From the NCBI GenBank assembly GCA_963989385.1, contig OZ022505.1, positions 61,135,737 to 61,199,736 on the forward strand: a stretch of DNA of 64,000 nt, in the 5' to 3' direction. Shown here in pieces: positions 29,101 through 44,100 of this stretch (its first letter is position 1; each line of letters starts with the position of its first letter). The DNA comes from Ctena decussata. Taxonomy: Eukaryota > Mollusca > Bivalvia > Lucinida > Lucinidae. A model generated the notes under the pieces. The model searched no databases. It saw nothing but the letters and a program-made list of their open reading frames with translations, and had not been told where the DNA came from. The position numbers and the translations under genes were made by a program.

Positions 29101-32100
29101 AGAATGAAGCCTTGTCAAAAAAGGGGTTCTACTCTTAAAGGAAAGAATTTGCTCCTAAAGGAGCAAATTCTTTTCCATTAAGAGTACAGCCCCCATTGAA
29201 AAGGGAGGAAAAAAACAGTGGCAGAGTTGCTTCCCCTGAAAGAGTACCTACTCACCTTTCTGTATAATGATTTCAGAGCTGTAGATAAGAGGGACTATTT
29301 GGTGATAATTAGGGATAATTTTTGTTAATTCTCTGCAAAAACATATGTTGTGACCACTCAATTGAACCGTCTCGACGAGACGGTTCAGATGAGTGGTCAC
29401 AACCTATGGTTTGGATGAGAAATAAGAAAAATTATCCTTAATTATCATCAGATACTCCCTCTTATCTACAGCTCTGGATTTATATCAAAGTAACATACCT
29501 GCAGTACAGTTCTGGCAATCAGATTCTGCCGTGTTTCCGGTTGCGTTAGAGAAAGTCCCAGTGGGACATGCTGTAGGCGTGGCTGAGCCTTGAGGACAGT
29601 AGTAGCCTGGTGTGCATTCTTGGCCCACTGGGTTGGCCACGGAATCACCTCCGGGGCAGAAATACCCCTCATCGCAGTCCCCTGAAGTATTAAAGGAGCA
29701 TGTTATGGGACCTTGTATATGTTACTATATTTTAACTGTAACATCACCAACTTAGATGTAGCAATATGATGTACCCAGGCAGTTTTGACTAACTTTGTGC
29801 TAAAAAAAACTCCAGCTGCATTATTGTTTTGATGACAGGTCTGCGAAAGTTTCTTACTTCTTCACTCTTCACAAAAATGTCGTGGAATGGGGTGCCTGTC
29901 TGCACAGACACAATACAGAGTTAAACAAGAAAACTCGGTAGTAAGTTTTTACCATCGCTGCCGACACCAGTAAAGCTATACCTGTCTCTCTTCTGCTAGT
30001 TGCAGGCATGACAATAAAATGAGCCACGACATGACAAAACCAACAAAGTGGCATGTGCATCCAACAAAGACTTTGATCAGTCTGGGAATCCGCACAGTGT
30101 GAGCAGAGATCTTGCTGTCAGCATGGAGCTAGCTTAGACCTTTAGCTATCCTTTAAGCAGACAGTGAAGGCTCTGATCAGACTGGGCGAATGCCCTGGCT
30201 GATCTGAATCTTTCCTGGGCACACATGCCACTTTATTAGTTTTGTCATGTCGTGGCTCAAATCTACACTGAGACATCTATTTGAACAGCCTGCACAAAGG
30301 GATTCCAACAAGGGTCATAATATCAGTCAAAATTAACTATATTTCTCAAATGCAAACTGATGTTGTTTAAACATAATCTGTTTAAGGTATATGGGTGCAC
30401 CTTCTTTTTTTTTTCTCCACTATGTTACAAAGGGAAACAATTTTTGTGAGTTCCTATTTGTATCCTGGATGACATACCCCTTCCCAAATGGGGTCTACTC
30501 TTAAAGGAAAAGATTTGCTCCAAATGTAGTGAATTCTTTCCTCAAAGAGTTGACCCTAACTGGGACAGGAGATAAAAAATTTGATAATCCATTTTTAGAA
30601 GCTTAAATTTTTAATAAGCTCATAATGAGCCGCCTCATTTGGATTTACCCTCGTTGCAAATTTCAACTATTTTCATTTTAGGACCTTTAAGTGTTGACTT
30701 CTTAAACTTGTCCTTGAATGCTATGTTTATTGATCAGACAAAGTAAAATTACCTGTAGGTGACTGCAGTCCTTCGGTTCCACAGTACTGTCCTGCGGTAC
30801 AGTCCACGGGGGCGGCAGAGCCCGCCGGACAGTATGTTCCTGGCCAGCATATCCCTCCCGTGTAGTTGGCCTCATAACAAGTGCACACGTCATCCACTAC
30901 TGAGAAGTTTGCTGCAATGAATACGTTGAAAATACAATATGGTTCAACTCTACCATTCCTGGCAAATGTATCCATTTCAATGCTTTTTAACCCATTTCTG
31001 CTTAAAGCATACTATAATTATACAAATGTTCATGATTTTTTGGGGTCAACATAAATACGCAAACTTTAATGTCCGCGAATATGATGATTATGCAAAAGAT
31101 AACAGAAAAAACATGACCCATTTGCAAACATAAATACCCGTGATTGATTGATCTGTTGCTTTACATCCATGGTAAACAGCTATGGTCAAGTCGTGACGGT
31201 CAGTTAACCTAACCACACTATTCCTGGGCAGGCTTAGACCTCCTAAGGGGTTAACCAGTACCGCTGAATGTGTCTAAATTTGTGAAACAGCAAACTTTTG
31301 TCCCAGCGAACCTAAATACAATTACAGTGGTAGTACCGAAAAGATAAATTGGTACTTTATGGTTTTCTGATACTTTAATTATCATCAACTTTTAAATGAG
31401 CCATGTCATGTGATTACCAACAATTGGGCAATTTTGTCAAGTGATACTCAGATCATCCAACTCATTTATACAGGGTAATCAAGAACCTCACTGTTTGGGT
31501 CTATGGCTTGGGCCACTTCCATAGATGGCTAATGTAACAAGCATAGGCTTTGATCAGACTGCACTTATGTGCAGTCTGATCAGAGCCTATGCTTGTCACC
31601 AATGCCACATTGTTGGAAATCACATGATGTGGCTCATATGAGATTTACCTCCTGAGTTCCAGCTTCCAACCAGACATTATAGTATTACAATTATTGACTT
31701 TTGTTGAGGTGGACATGATGCGTTACTGAACAGTAAACTTCATACTGATGGATGGGAAGGGGAGGTCAATATAAATAGTTACTATTCAATAACACCTCAT
31801 GTTCACCAAAACAAAAGTCAACACTTGTTTTATTATTATACATGTATAATGATAAGTTCAGTTGAAGGGGTTGCCATTATAGTAAACCTGACATGAAATT
31901 TTGGTTGACGTTACTTTACAAACCATGCGCCATTATGACATTACATCATCAACCATGCAACATGAAGACTGTGCAACATTATACAAAAAACTATATACCC
32001 CTCGACATACTTCGTATGTCGGGGGTATATTCGTATGTCGAGGGTATAATTATTGACTTTTGTTGCGGTGGACATGAAGTGTTATTGAATAGTAAACTTC

Positions 32101-35100
32101 ATATTGACTGATGCAAAGCGGAGGTCAATATGAATTGACTGTTCAATAACACTTCATGTTCAATGAAACTAAAGTCAACAAAATTGACTGTTCAATAACA
32201 GTTCATGTTCACTGAAACTAAAGTCAACAATTGTTTTATTATATAATAATTATAAAATCAGTTGAATGAGCTGCCATTAAAGTTAACTTAATGTCAAATT
32301 TCAGTGGATGTTACTTCACAAAGCGTTTGCCGTAATGAAGTTATGACACCAACCATGCAACATTAAGGCATTAGGTCACAAACTATGTGACATGAAGTAA
32401 TGTCTACCCCATGTGATCAGCCTCTGAACCAATGAAATGAATTTTATTTATAGATTATATAATAAAAAGTAATCAACCACACATGTTCAGTCTCTGAATC
32501 AATGAAATGGGTTTTATTTATAGCTATATGATAATACACAATGTAAAATGCATGTAGGGAACCTGAAGAAACATGATAACATATTGTCAGCATATACCGT
32601 AAAATTCTATCAACTGGGACACCCAAAATAATTGCTGTAACTGTGCTAACTACAACAAGTAAGCACATGCTCACAAATACCCCTAACAAGTCCCACTGCC
32701 TTAAAGTGAGTGAGTGAGTGAACTCGGGTTTAACGTCCCACCAACAACGAGGTCATATGGAGACGGGACCTCGGTTTAAAGTCTCATCTGAAAGACTGGA
32801 GAAGCGGGGGATCGAACTTGCGACCCCTGGATTGGTAGTCTGGAGTGTTATCCACTACGCTACAGCTGCTCCTTACTGCCTTAAAGAACCACGGCCTAAT
32901 GAATCCAATCTTAATGGTATGGACCTAGAAGTAAACCAATACGATGCCAAAAGTTTCCATCAAAATATACAACAAATATCAGCAGAGTACAAGCTAAACA
33001 TAAAACTTAAATGCAGATATATGTCTTTGACCTTGACCTTTGTCAGCAGCAGCAGCCAGATACAGTCAATTAACCTGTATGAACCTTAGCTAATGAACCT
33101 AGAAGTAAACCCAATCATATGTCAAAATGTTTCGTCAAAAAAGCTAAGAATATAAAGTTAACACAAAACTTAGCACCAATGTTTATGTATGCCACCTTGA
33201 CCTTAGGTCAGCAGCGGCATCCAGATGATGTCAACCATATGCATGACCTACAAAGTAAACCTTGGCTAATACAAATAGGTTCCATCAAAGAACAGTGGAA
33301 ATGTAAGTAAAGAATATAAACTGAACACATAACTCTAATGCAAAGTCTGTGACCTTGACCTTAAGCAAGACAAATTGCTTCAGGCAAGTGCTTGCTTATT
33401 TAAAGTCAGTTTATAGTATGAAAATACTACTTTGGCACATGAGAGTGGCCTCTTAAGTATGTTTGTTCATAATAGAGGTGGCCTTTAATGCAGGTTTACT
33501 GTAACTCAATAGTAGACTGTTACCATATTTCTTTGGTTATAAGAGAGGGAGGGGGGGGGGGGTTCTCTAACTAGACTTCATGGATTCCCAGACTCCTCTG
33601 AGTTTTCAGTATTGGCAGAAATATTACATTTAATTAGCACACAACTTTTTCGCCTGACACAGCTGATATTTTGATGAGGGACCTCATGGCATGTGCACAG
33701 GGGAAGACTCAGATCAGCCTGCACATCAATGCAATTTGATCAGAGATTTCTCTGTTTACACACACAATCATAAATCTTTGGGAATTCAATCATAAAAGTG
33801 ACAAGCAGAGATTCTGATCAGTCTGTGCAAGAACCCAGGCTGATCGGAGTGATTATTGTACCCACATGGCTTCCGGTCTGTTTTCACGTGACCCCAATCA
33901 TGTATATCATTTTACTTACCTACAACATATGGCTGTATTTCAGCAGACGCACCAGTGCAGAAATATCCAGGTAAACATTGTCCTGAGACAGCATCTTCTC
34001 CTCTAAATCCACAGTAATACCCTGGTGGACACGGTAAACAGGCAGATTCGCTGCTCTGTGTGTCATTTGGGTTGTAATGACCAATGTCGCAAGGAAACTG
34101 TAGAGCATGTTCTGTTCCGGGTGGACAATAATGGCCGGTTGGACATGGATATCCTGCGAAGTCCACTGTGTTTTGTTCACAGAAATAACCCCCTGGGCAC
34201 TGGTCACATGATCCTTGAGCTGTAAGATGGAGATAAACAAAACATTTAAGATACATGGATATACCTCCTATATTTCCACCAATTTTGCAAGGGGAACAAT
34301 TTTTGTGACTTCTCATTTGCTTCCCTAGCAGGCAAAACCCTTCCAAAAGAAATCTACTCCTGAAAGAAAGAAGTCTTCTCTTTAAGAGTCGACACCTACT
34401 GAGAAGGTAGACAAAAAATAAAATGGTACAGAAAGGGTCCCCTGAAATGGAACCCATTCACCTTTAACAATGTTGAATCAACAAACTTCAATATAAATAC
34501 AGAAGAACTTCAATGGCACGAACCCTGATGGCTGGTCAACCCTGCCTAGTTAGAATTCTTTCCTTGGTCCCTAGAGGCCACCTTTTATAGAAACTAACCC
34601 TGGATGGCTAGAACTACCCTTGGCTGGAACTAATTTTCATGGTCCCAAGCCTGTTCGAGCCAATGAAGTTCTACTGTGTAAGTCCCCCTAAACACAGAAC
34701 TTCTGTGTAATGCTACATTTTGCCTGTCTAGGCAATGCCACAACACATCCATCATACTACTAACAGCTTAACCAGAAAACTTGACAAAAAATGCTAACGA
34801 AAGCAATACATGTATCTTCGTCTTGATTTCTGCAATTCTTAGGTAAGACAATAATATCACTCCCAATGAAGGCAGATGGAAAGAAATTACACTAAATATG
34901 ATTAGCAAACTTTCATTCATTTATACAGATATTTATTAATACTCTTATCAAAACTTATATACAAATAAAACAAAAGCATGCAGGGTTTGACAGTATGCTC
35001 TGCAGAATATAATACAGTTGACTTGTTATCTCAATACTGATATCTCAAACTACCTGCTTATATAGAAGAATATAGTTTGGACACAGTTCCTAGTTTTTTT

Positions 35101-38100
35101 CACATTTCAGCTCCTGTTTAATATCTCAAACTAATGTAATCTCCAAGTAAATTTTGCAGAGCCAGAAAACAGATATCAGTAGTGTGAGATGAACTTTGAC
35201 TTTGAGATATCCTGAAGTGACTATTGTCTCACAATATTTACCATAATTGAGGGCATAGGTTCCTGCTGCGCATTCAATCTCTGCTGCCGAACCAGCAGGA
35301 CAGTAATGTCCTGGTGAACATTCACCCCCTTGCCCTGAGTTGGTGCTACCATCTGGAGTAGGAGTGTCTACCCTTCTTTCACAATAATAACCTGCTGAAC
35401 AATTACCTTCCGGCTCGGCCAGACCTGGAGTCGCACAGTAGTAACCAGCTGCAAGAAAAACATCATGAGAATTACCATATCAATCCTAATATCCTAATAA
35501 AGGCCCCTGCTCTAATAAATGCCCCCTGTCTCTTTTCTTGAAATAAAGTTATATTAACTTGCATGAATTCCTGTTTGCTTCTCTGGATAAGGTAGCTCTT
35601 TGAAATGGGGTCTACTATTAAAGGAAAGAATTTGCTCCTAAGGAGCAAATTCTTTCCTTTAAGAGTTGATCCCTACTGAGAAGGGAGACAAAAATAGTAT
35701 AGCTGCTTCCTCTGAAAGTATGCTTAACACCTTTATATCACTTATCATAGGTAGTTTGGAAGTGGCTGATTTACTATACTTCAGCTGTAAAATAATGCCT
35801 CCATTTGCAAAATGCAATGTTCCTGGGCTGCTTAATAGGATTAATCCAGTATTCAGAATTATAGATAAATTAAATCCCTCTTGAGTACTATATTTCTTCG
35901 GATATAAGACATGGGGTTTTTCCCTTCCAAAACAATCCCAAAAATCTATATCCATCTTAATAAGGGAAGAATACATCTTATAGCAGAATTTCAATAGATG
36001 GATTTAGATATTAGGGGTCATTCTAGTGAGAGAAATACCCCAATTTATAGCCGAATAAATACGTCAGCAGTTTTTGGCAGTATTGGTGCTTGATTTGGTC
36101 ACTCAACCTTTCTAAATTTATTACTGGGGACATTAACAACAGCAAGAAATATTTCCTCAAGAACATGGTAAAGCTGCAATTTGTACATACAGTGAAACCT
36201 TGATTACTTAACTCTGATAACTATTTAAAAGGTACGTACGGTGACACCTTGACTATTGAACTCGTGATAACTCTTTTATCATGATACAGTAAAACCTTAA
36301 TTACCATAGTAAGTACATTGAAACCTTGAATACTAACCTCTGTTAACTCATGTACCATGGTACATACAGTGATATCTTGATTGCTAAACTCTGATAACTG
36401 ATTTACCATGGTACATACAGTGAAATATTGATTACTAAACTCTTGTAATTCATTTACCATAATATATATAATGAAACCTTGATTACCCAGCTCCTGATAA
36501 CTCATTTACCATGGCACCTACAGGGCCAACATAATAATATTCTTTACACTGTCAGGCTATTACTTACGTGAGCAGTCACTACATTCTGTGTCGATCTTCA
36601 GACCAGTTGTTGCACCGAAAGTTCCAATAGGGCATACAGTAAGGTTGGCCCCTGTACCGGAGGGGCAGTAATACCCCTGGGTACAAATATCTGCTCTGTC
36701 CTTGTTAATACAGAAGTAGCCCTCGGGGCATGTGTCACAAGCGTCGGCACCGGTCGAGTTCATGTATGTTCCGTCAGCACAGGGTGTTGGTGCCGCTGAA
36801 CCTTGTTCACAGTAGTTACCTAGCGGGCATATATCACCTAAAGATATACAAAATAACAATTAAAGATGAACATTAGTTAAGTGGGATCCTTAACTCCTAA
36901 GGCACCCAAAAGCAAACAACAAAATTTACGTCTGCAAATTTTCATTTATTTTTTTTTTGTTAAAGCTTTATCATATTTAGAATACAAAGACTAGAGGGCA
37001 AACATTCTACATATGATTGAGGCGGTTCATTATGAGCTGCCTCATTTAGATCTATGCTGTTTGCAAATTCCACTATTTTCAATTCTAACACTTTCAGTGT
37101 TAAAATAAAGTTGTAAACCTGTGCTTATGGTCACCTCCGAATAAAAATCTCTTGTAAACAAGGGTCCGTTGAATCCCTCCCGTCAAATTTCCTTCTTAAA
37201 CTACCTGGGAATAGCTGTCCACTGCGAACTTTGGTCAACAGTCATCCGAATCCATCCCGAGACGCGCTATTTTCTCCAAATAATAGCCATTTCTTGTGTC
37301 AAAACACAGCTTCACTTTCATACACACGTGTTTGTGTGTTGCCAAATCTAATTCTAGCACTAGACTGGTTACTGATTTTCAGATGCAGTATAATTCATGT
37401 AAAAAAGTGTATTCTACGCAATTAGCGCAGAATGCGTTTGATTCTATGAGAGTTAATTTCTGTAACCATGTCTTATACAGTATGCTCAGTCAATCGATAA
37501 TTAATAATCAGTAACTGGTTTAATCAGTCAATCGGATGTATCGCCGAAAGGTTGTGTGCGTCAACCGTGAACGCAGAAGTCTTTTTACTGATCCATGTTT
37601 TTTGAAAACCAATTATTTACAGAATTTATATTCTGGAATATTTCAAAGTATTTTAATGGCTGATATGCACTTTGAATATAGATTTTGTGCACATGCAAAA
37701 AAGGGGGGAAATATTAATGCTCTCCTGCAAACAAAAGCGTGTGTAAAAAAAAAGGTACAAAGGTGATTCTCCGACGAAGTTTACATTTATCATCGTTAAA
37801 ATTATTAAATCTCTGAACAACGGTCACCTGTAAACAATGGCCAATTTTGTTCTTTCCCATGCCTGGCCTTTGTTCATAGGTTTGACTGTAGTTTCTCCTA
37901 ACCCAAAATGCCTTGGGACAAAGGAAACGTTAATACATGAAAAAACCAAGAGAGCCAAGAGGCCCTGTATTGCTCCTGAGAACCAGCTCAACAACAGATA
38001 CTTTAGATATCCTTTGGAAACATACCATAACTGAAGGCCCCACGTACATGGACAACCATCTTTATGCTACTGTGGTTTCTTGATCACAGTATGTATGCAT

Positions 38101-41100
38101 CCTGCAAACTTGGAGTTTACAAAGTTTTGTCAAAACAGGGTGCAACAGTATATATGATAATGTATTGAAAGAAAATTATCGTGCACTGTTCAGATAACAA
38201 AACACTGCCTAATTATAAGAATCTCTACAATACCTGTAGTTCCATCTGTCGGGGCACTGTTGTTTGCCCCTAGTATACAGTAGGACCCAGCATCACAGAG
38301 GCCCGTGGGAGCCATCAGCCCAGGGTTCTCACAGTAGGATCCTGAAATACAGAGAATAATGGGCATAAAGAACAGGAAGGCAGTTTAAAGAGTCCATGCA
38401 TGTTTTCTGCCATTTTTTCATAAGGAGACAGCTTTTGTGACTTCAGATTTGCTCCCATTGATGACAAAACCCTTCTAAAAGGGCATCTACAATATGGTTA
38501 CCATATAATGAAAAGTTATTATATGAAAACGGGTACCAGCCAAGTCGCATCTGTTTCACTGACCAATGAAAATCTTTCTGGCATACAAGCTGTTGAACGA
38601 TGATAGCCAGAAACATGGGAACAATTTTCAGCTTTTCTCCATTAACTTGATGATGAAAAACCTATAAGAAATCAGGTCATAAAAAATTATCCCCCCCCCA
38701 CCCCCCCCGGTCGACCCCACAAAACATGAAATATCAATGGCACTAAGTGTTCCTTGGGAATATGTGGAATTCAAATGCTGTATGATTTAAAATGATATGA
38801 AACTCATTTTTAATCTAAAAAGTCAACATCTTATCATTTTTCCCACAATGTCCCCACCTTTCCAAGAGCACTGGGACAAAGTCCCCAGTTCTGTGACAAA
38901 AGTTTACGCCAACAAATAGGATGAGGAATGACAAGCACAACCTCCCAGTGGGCACATGACGTCAAAATAATGTCGTACTGTCGTCGATGCGACATCATTA
39001 CGTCGCATCGACGTCTGTACACCGTCATTTCGACGTCTTGTGCCTGCTGGGCTACTTCTCCTATTCTGATAGTCACAAGCAAAATAACTGAGGACATTAA
39101 GGTTCAAAGTTTGACAGTCTTATATGATCTTGGTAAAATCAAGGATATCATTTAGTCTGTACTAAAATTATAAAGACCAGTCTGTAAGAAGAGCCCTCAT
39201 AAAGGATTCTATTCTTAGGGGAGCAATTTTTTTTCCCCCACTAAGAGGGGAGGCAAACACGAAAACGGCAGAGTTGCTTTCCCTGAAAGTGTGGCCATAC
39301 AACTTAATTAGCTTACCAGGAGAACATGGTATACAATCATCTTCAGCCTCCATCCCAGTCATATTGAGGAACGTTCCAGCCGGACATGGTATCGGGTTGT
39401 CGGTGCCGTTTGGACAGTAATTGCCAGCGGAACAGATACTTCCATATGTCTCTCCTATGGGGTTTGGTTTCTCTGAGGCTCCACTGCAGTAGTAACCTGA
39501 GGAAAACAAAAAATGCTCTAGATCAAAATACCGTTCTAAAAATTCTAAAAATTGGGGCACCTATATAGTTACATGTTACTGTCCTAAGTATTGAACAGTT
39601 TGGTTTTACAATGAAGTAATGCAACAAAACGACAAACAGTCTGATCTGGGTCTGCACTTTTTGCTGAGACCTATCTGCCCAATATTTAGATTTTTTGCCA
39701 TCAGAATTAAAACAAGAGGACCAATGGTCCTGTAGCTCACCTGAGATCTTACTGTCTACAGACACACTTTGTCACTTCAATTTGCCTTCTAGAATGTACA
39801 CAAGTTTTTTCGAAGATCTGACCTACCAGCCTACTTTCAGACTCAATATGACCCAGTTTCCCATCTCGTCCTACATTTCATAGAGATAAACATTAAGTCC
39901 TACATTTCATAGAGACAACCATTCTGACAAAGTTTCATAAAGATTGGATTAAAACTGAGCCATCTAGAGTGTACACATGGTTTTGCAAAGATTTGTCCTA
40001 GTGACCTTGTTTCTGACCTGACATGACCCAGTATCCATCTCCTCCTAAATTTCATAGAGATAAACATTCTGACAAAATTTCATAAAGATTGGATCAAAAC
40101 TGTGCCCTCTAGGGTGTACACAAGGTTTTTCTAAGATCTGACCTAGTGATCTCTTTTCTTGGCCAAGCATGACCAAGTTTCAAAATTATCCTAGATTTTA
40201 TAGAGATAAACATTCGACACACTTTCATGAAGATTGGATCAAACCTGTGCCCTCTGGAGTGTACTCAAGGTTTTTCTACAATTTGACTTAGTGACCTACT
40301 TTCTGACCCAACATGACCCAGTGTCCAACTTTCCTAAAATCATAGTGATTAACATTCTGGCAAAGTTTCATGAATATTGAATCAAAACTGTGCCCTCTAA
40401 AGTGTACACAAGGTTTTTCTTACATTTTACCTAGTAACCTTGTTGTAACCTGACATGACCTACTTTCAAACTTGTCCTAGATTTCATAGAGATAACATTC
40501 TGACAAAGTTCCATGTAGATTAGATCATAAAACAGTGCATTCTAGAGTGTACACAAGATTTTTCTAAGATTTGACCTAGTGAACTAGTTTCTGACCTGAC
40601 ATGACCCAAAATCTATCTCCTTCTAGATTTCATAGAGATAAACATTCTGACAAAGTTTCTTGAAGACTGGATCAAAAGTGTGCCCTCTAGAGGGTACACA
40701 ACGTTTTTCTTAGATTTGACCTAGCGACCTTATTTTTGACCTGACATGACCCAGTTTCAAATTTTTCCTAGATGTCATAGAGATATAAATTCTGACTAAG
40801 TTTCATGAAGATTGGATCAAAACTATGCCCTCTAGAGTGTACACATGGTTTCTCGTAGATTTTTTGCGTTCAAGGGCAAGTAACTCTGAAAAGATTTATT
40901 CACCTTGGCTTAAATTCAAACTGGTCTGAGATTTTATAGATGTCCTGGATATCTGCAAGTTACAATAAGTTGCGATCAAAAATAAAGAAGCTAGGGCTTA
41001 ATCGCTCAAGGGCAAGTAACTCTGAAAAGAATCACCCAACCTGGCCAAAATTCGAACTGGTACGATATTTTATGGCTGTCCTAGATACCTGCAAGTTAGA

Positions 41101-44100
41101 AGAAGTTGCGATCAAAACTGAAGGTGCTATTGCCCGGACAACATTTGCCCCATTATAAGTTTATGGGACCTTTTTGTTGCCATGGTAACCACAATTTTAA
41201 ACCAATTAATCTGTCCCAAGACTATATGCAATCAATCCCCCACCCCAAAAATGCTACATAATAAATTTGATCAAGATTGGCCAGCTACTTAAGCAGATAT
41301 TAATGCTTAAAAGTGTGGACGTACAACGTATGACATACAACTTACAACGGATGACAGACCAAGCCTATACTATAAGCTCACCTTGTGAGCCTTCGGCTCA
41401 GGTAAGCTAAAAATTGGTACACCTGAATTTGTACTTACTGTTGTTGTCTTACTGAACTGTTTGGTACAATGCAGTAATGCATCCAAAAGGTGCAGATCGA
41501 ATCGAAAACAGTGCTACTATTCAACTTTACAAAAATGCCTTAGTAGCAAACAGTCTGTTCATTCTGCAGCAATCTGTTGCATTTCCAGCCGGTAAATCTG
41601 GGAATTTCATTTGTATAAGTGAGGCTGTACTTCATTCAAGCTTTGTCGGCCATCCTTATCCAGCACTGGATAATACCCATAAATCTATGCACCAAAAGAG
41701 AGAGGTCATAATAAGATACCTTTTACCTCTCAAGAGAATGACAAAGATGCTTACCAGCCCAGCAAGTTCCGGTCTCGACAGTCAATCCCACACTGCCACA
41801 GTAATATCCTGGTGTACAATCGTCACAGTCGGTATCCACCATAAGACCCGCTGTGGCACTGAAAGTTCCCTTTGGACATCCCGTCCCGGTTATACTACCC
41901 TCTACACAGTATTTACCAGCTGGACAGATGTTCCCTGTGGTGCCGTCTGTTGGCACAGAGTTGTTTGCTCTCTCCGTACAGAAGTAGCCAGCTGTACATA
42001 GACCACTCGGTTCAGTATTACCTATAAATATATACACATTATTATAATAGTAACTTGATCTGGCGTACTATATCACGTCGAGTGGATGAGCTCATACCAT
42101 CAGATCACCCGAGACGCTTGCGTCGAGGGTGATCCGATGGTATGAGCTCATCCACGAGACGTGATACAGTGCGCCAGATCAAGTTACTGTTATAATAATT
42201 TGTTTATTATATACCTTAGGGAACAGTCAACAATTCACACTGCATCGACCCGGATTCGAACCTGCACGGCAGAGGTATATAGCTAGTTGTAAGACAAACG
42301 CTACCGACTGAGCCATCGTTGCGCGCCCTTTGACGTGTTTGTTGACGTTACGTCACTAGTCCCGTTTCTCTGGTTCTCGTTTCTACGATTCACGTTAACA
42401 AATGACGTGCCTGAAGCTGGAACTCAGAAATAGCCTTGTTTTAAAGGATAGTGATACGGATTCAGAAAACGTCAGTTTGATACGGCTCTCTGTATCAGAT
42501 GGCCAGAAAACAGACAGTTCAAAGAGTGTATCATTGATAGGTATATAATAAAAACACTTGCCACTGACTTTCTTTACACAAACCTATTTTGAGTAAACTG
42601 TCATCTGCAGACGAAGGACAGTTGCCCATTAGTCAAGACATCAAACTGAGGTCCTGGGGTCGTATTTATAAAAGCACTTAAGTCATTGCTATGCTGTTGC
42701 TAGGGCTTACCCATCAGGCACATGACGTCAATGTGTTGTCATCACGTCGCATCAACATCAGTATGACATCATTTTGATGTCGTGCCCTCTGGGTAATTTC
42801 TACAATGGAGATTTCCTACGACAATGAAATTTGCTCTGGAGGAACAGTCTTTTTCAGACTGTTCCTCCAGAGCCAATTTCATAGGTGTAGGGAATTTCCT
42901 TCAAAGAAATTTAACCTTAGCATCAGCACAGAGATCACTTAAGTCATTTTGTAAATATGGCCCCTGGATGTCACAGTGTAGAAATGGCATTCCTCTATGG
43001 TTGCTACTGTTAGAAGTAAAGGCAAAAAAGGGTCATTAATATTTTACCTTTTGATGTTTATTGGAAGATGAAGCTAGTAGGCATTACTAAAAATTTAGCT
43101 CCTCCCACCAACTACATCATGAGATGAACATCAAAAAGTCGAAACTCAATTCTTAAGTACAGTCAACTCTCAATATCTCAAATAGTGATATCTCAAAGAA
43201 AGACTTATTTCAAAGAATATAGTTTGGTCACACTTCATATTTTTACATACATTTCAACCCATTATATCAAACTACTGATATCTCAAAGTAAATTTTCTGG
43301 TCCCAGAAAATTTACTTTGAGGTATCAGTAGTTTGGGCTGAACTTTGACTTTGAGATATCTGGAGCTGACAGTATAAAGGAGCTGTATCTTTTGAAAGCC
43401 CACCTTGAGGTAAAATCAAAAATTAAGTTTTTTAATGAGAGCAAATCCAGATAAAAATATATATCAGCATCAATTTTTGATGCTGTAATTCTTCCAAAGC
43501 CATTCCCAAAAAAATGAATCTAAATTTCTGGGGTTGGTTTGAAAGAGAAAAATTCCTACATTACAACCTAATAAATTTGGTATGTATGTGATCAAAATAT
43601 TTTGTCTCCCTCATTACAGTCCCATCGCTGAGGCAGTTTTATGTAAAAGTCAAAATACGCTTTCACCGATAATGATCAGAAATTATTCCAGAAGTATGAT
43701 TAGAAGACCTAGCCCCTTATCTTTAGATCCAGACTGTAACAATCACTGTTACTTCAATTTTAGTAAAATTATTTGAAGTTACAGATTGTGCATGCTGATC
43801 TTTCTATCTTTATAAGCTACTTGACGCAGATTAATACTTAAAGCCAAAAGCAGACGAAAAAATTTACGCCTCCCAAATTTCAAAAAATGTTTCATCAAAG
43901 CAATATCGTATTGAGAATTCAGAGACTAGAGGGCAAACAGTGTAGATCTAGATGAGATGGCTCATAATTTTATTAGATCTGTGAGTCAAATGATCTTGGC
44001 GAGACTGTACAATTTTGTTTACAATACTATTGTTATTGTTTACCTTCTCCTGAACAAAAACTTCCTGGGTTACATGGTGTACACTGGGAATCAGCCGACA

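Noticed and set aside
34220..34457. N-terminal extension of exon 18 to a methionine at 34457
   Set aside because: The extension lies in a family D foldback and a good acceptor TTACAG precedes exon 18, which joins exon 17 in frame.
36221..36505. Repetitive 94-codon protein on the minus strand
   Set aside because: It is the translation of the 60-bp tandem repeat only, with no start context or neighbours.
41477..42001. 174-codon plus-strand open frame
   Set aside because: Its right half is the antisense of exon 13 and its left half is intron; it lacks any family pattern.
42236..42328. tRNA gene
   Set aside because: A and B boxes are good but the anticodon arm does not form; more likely a SINE head.
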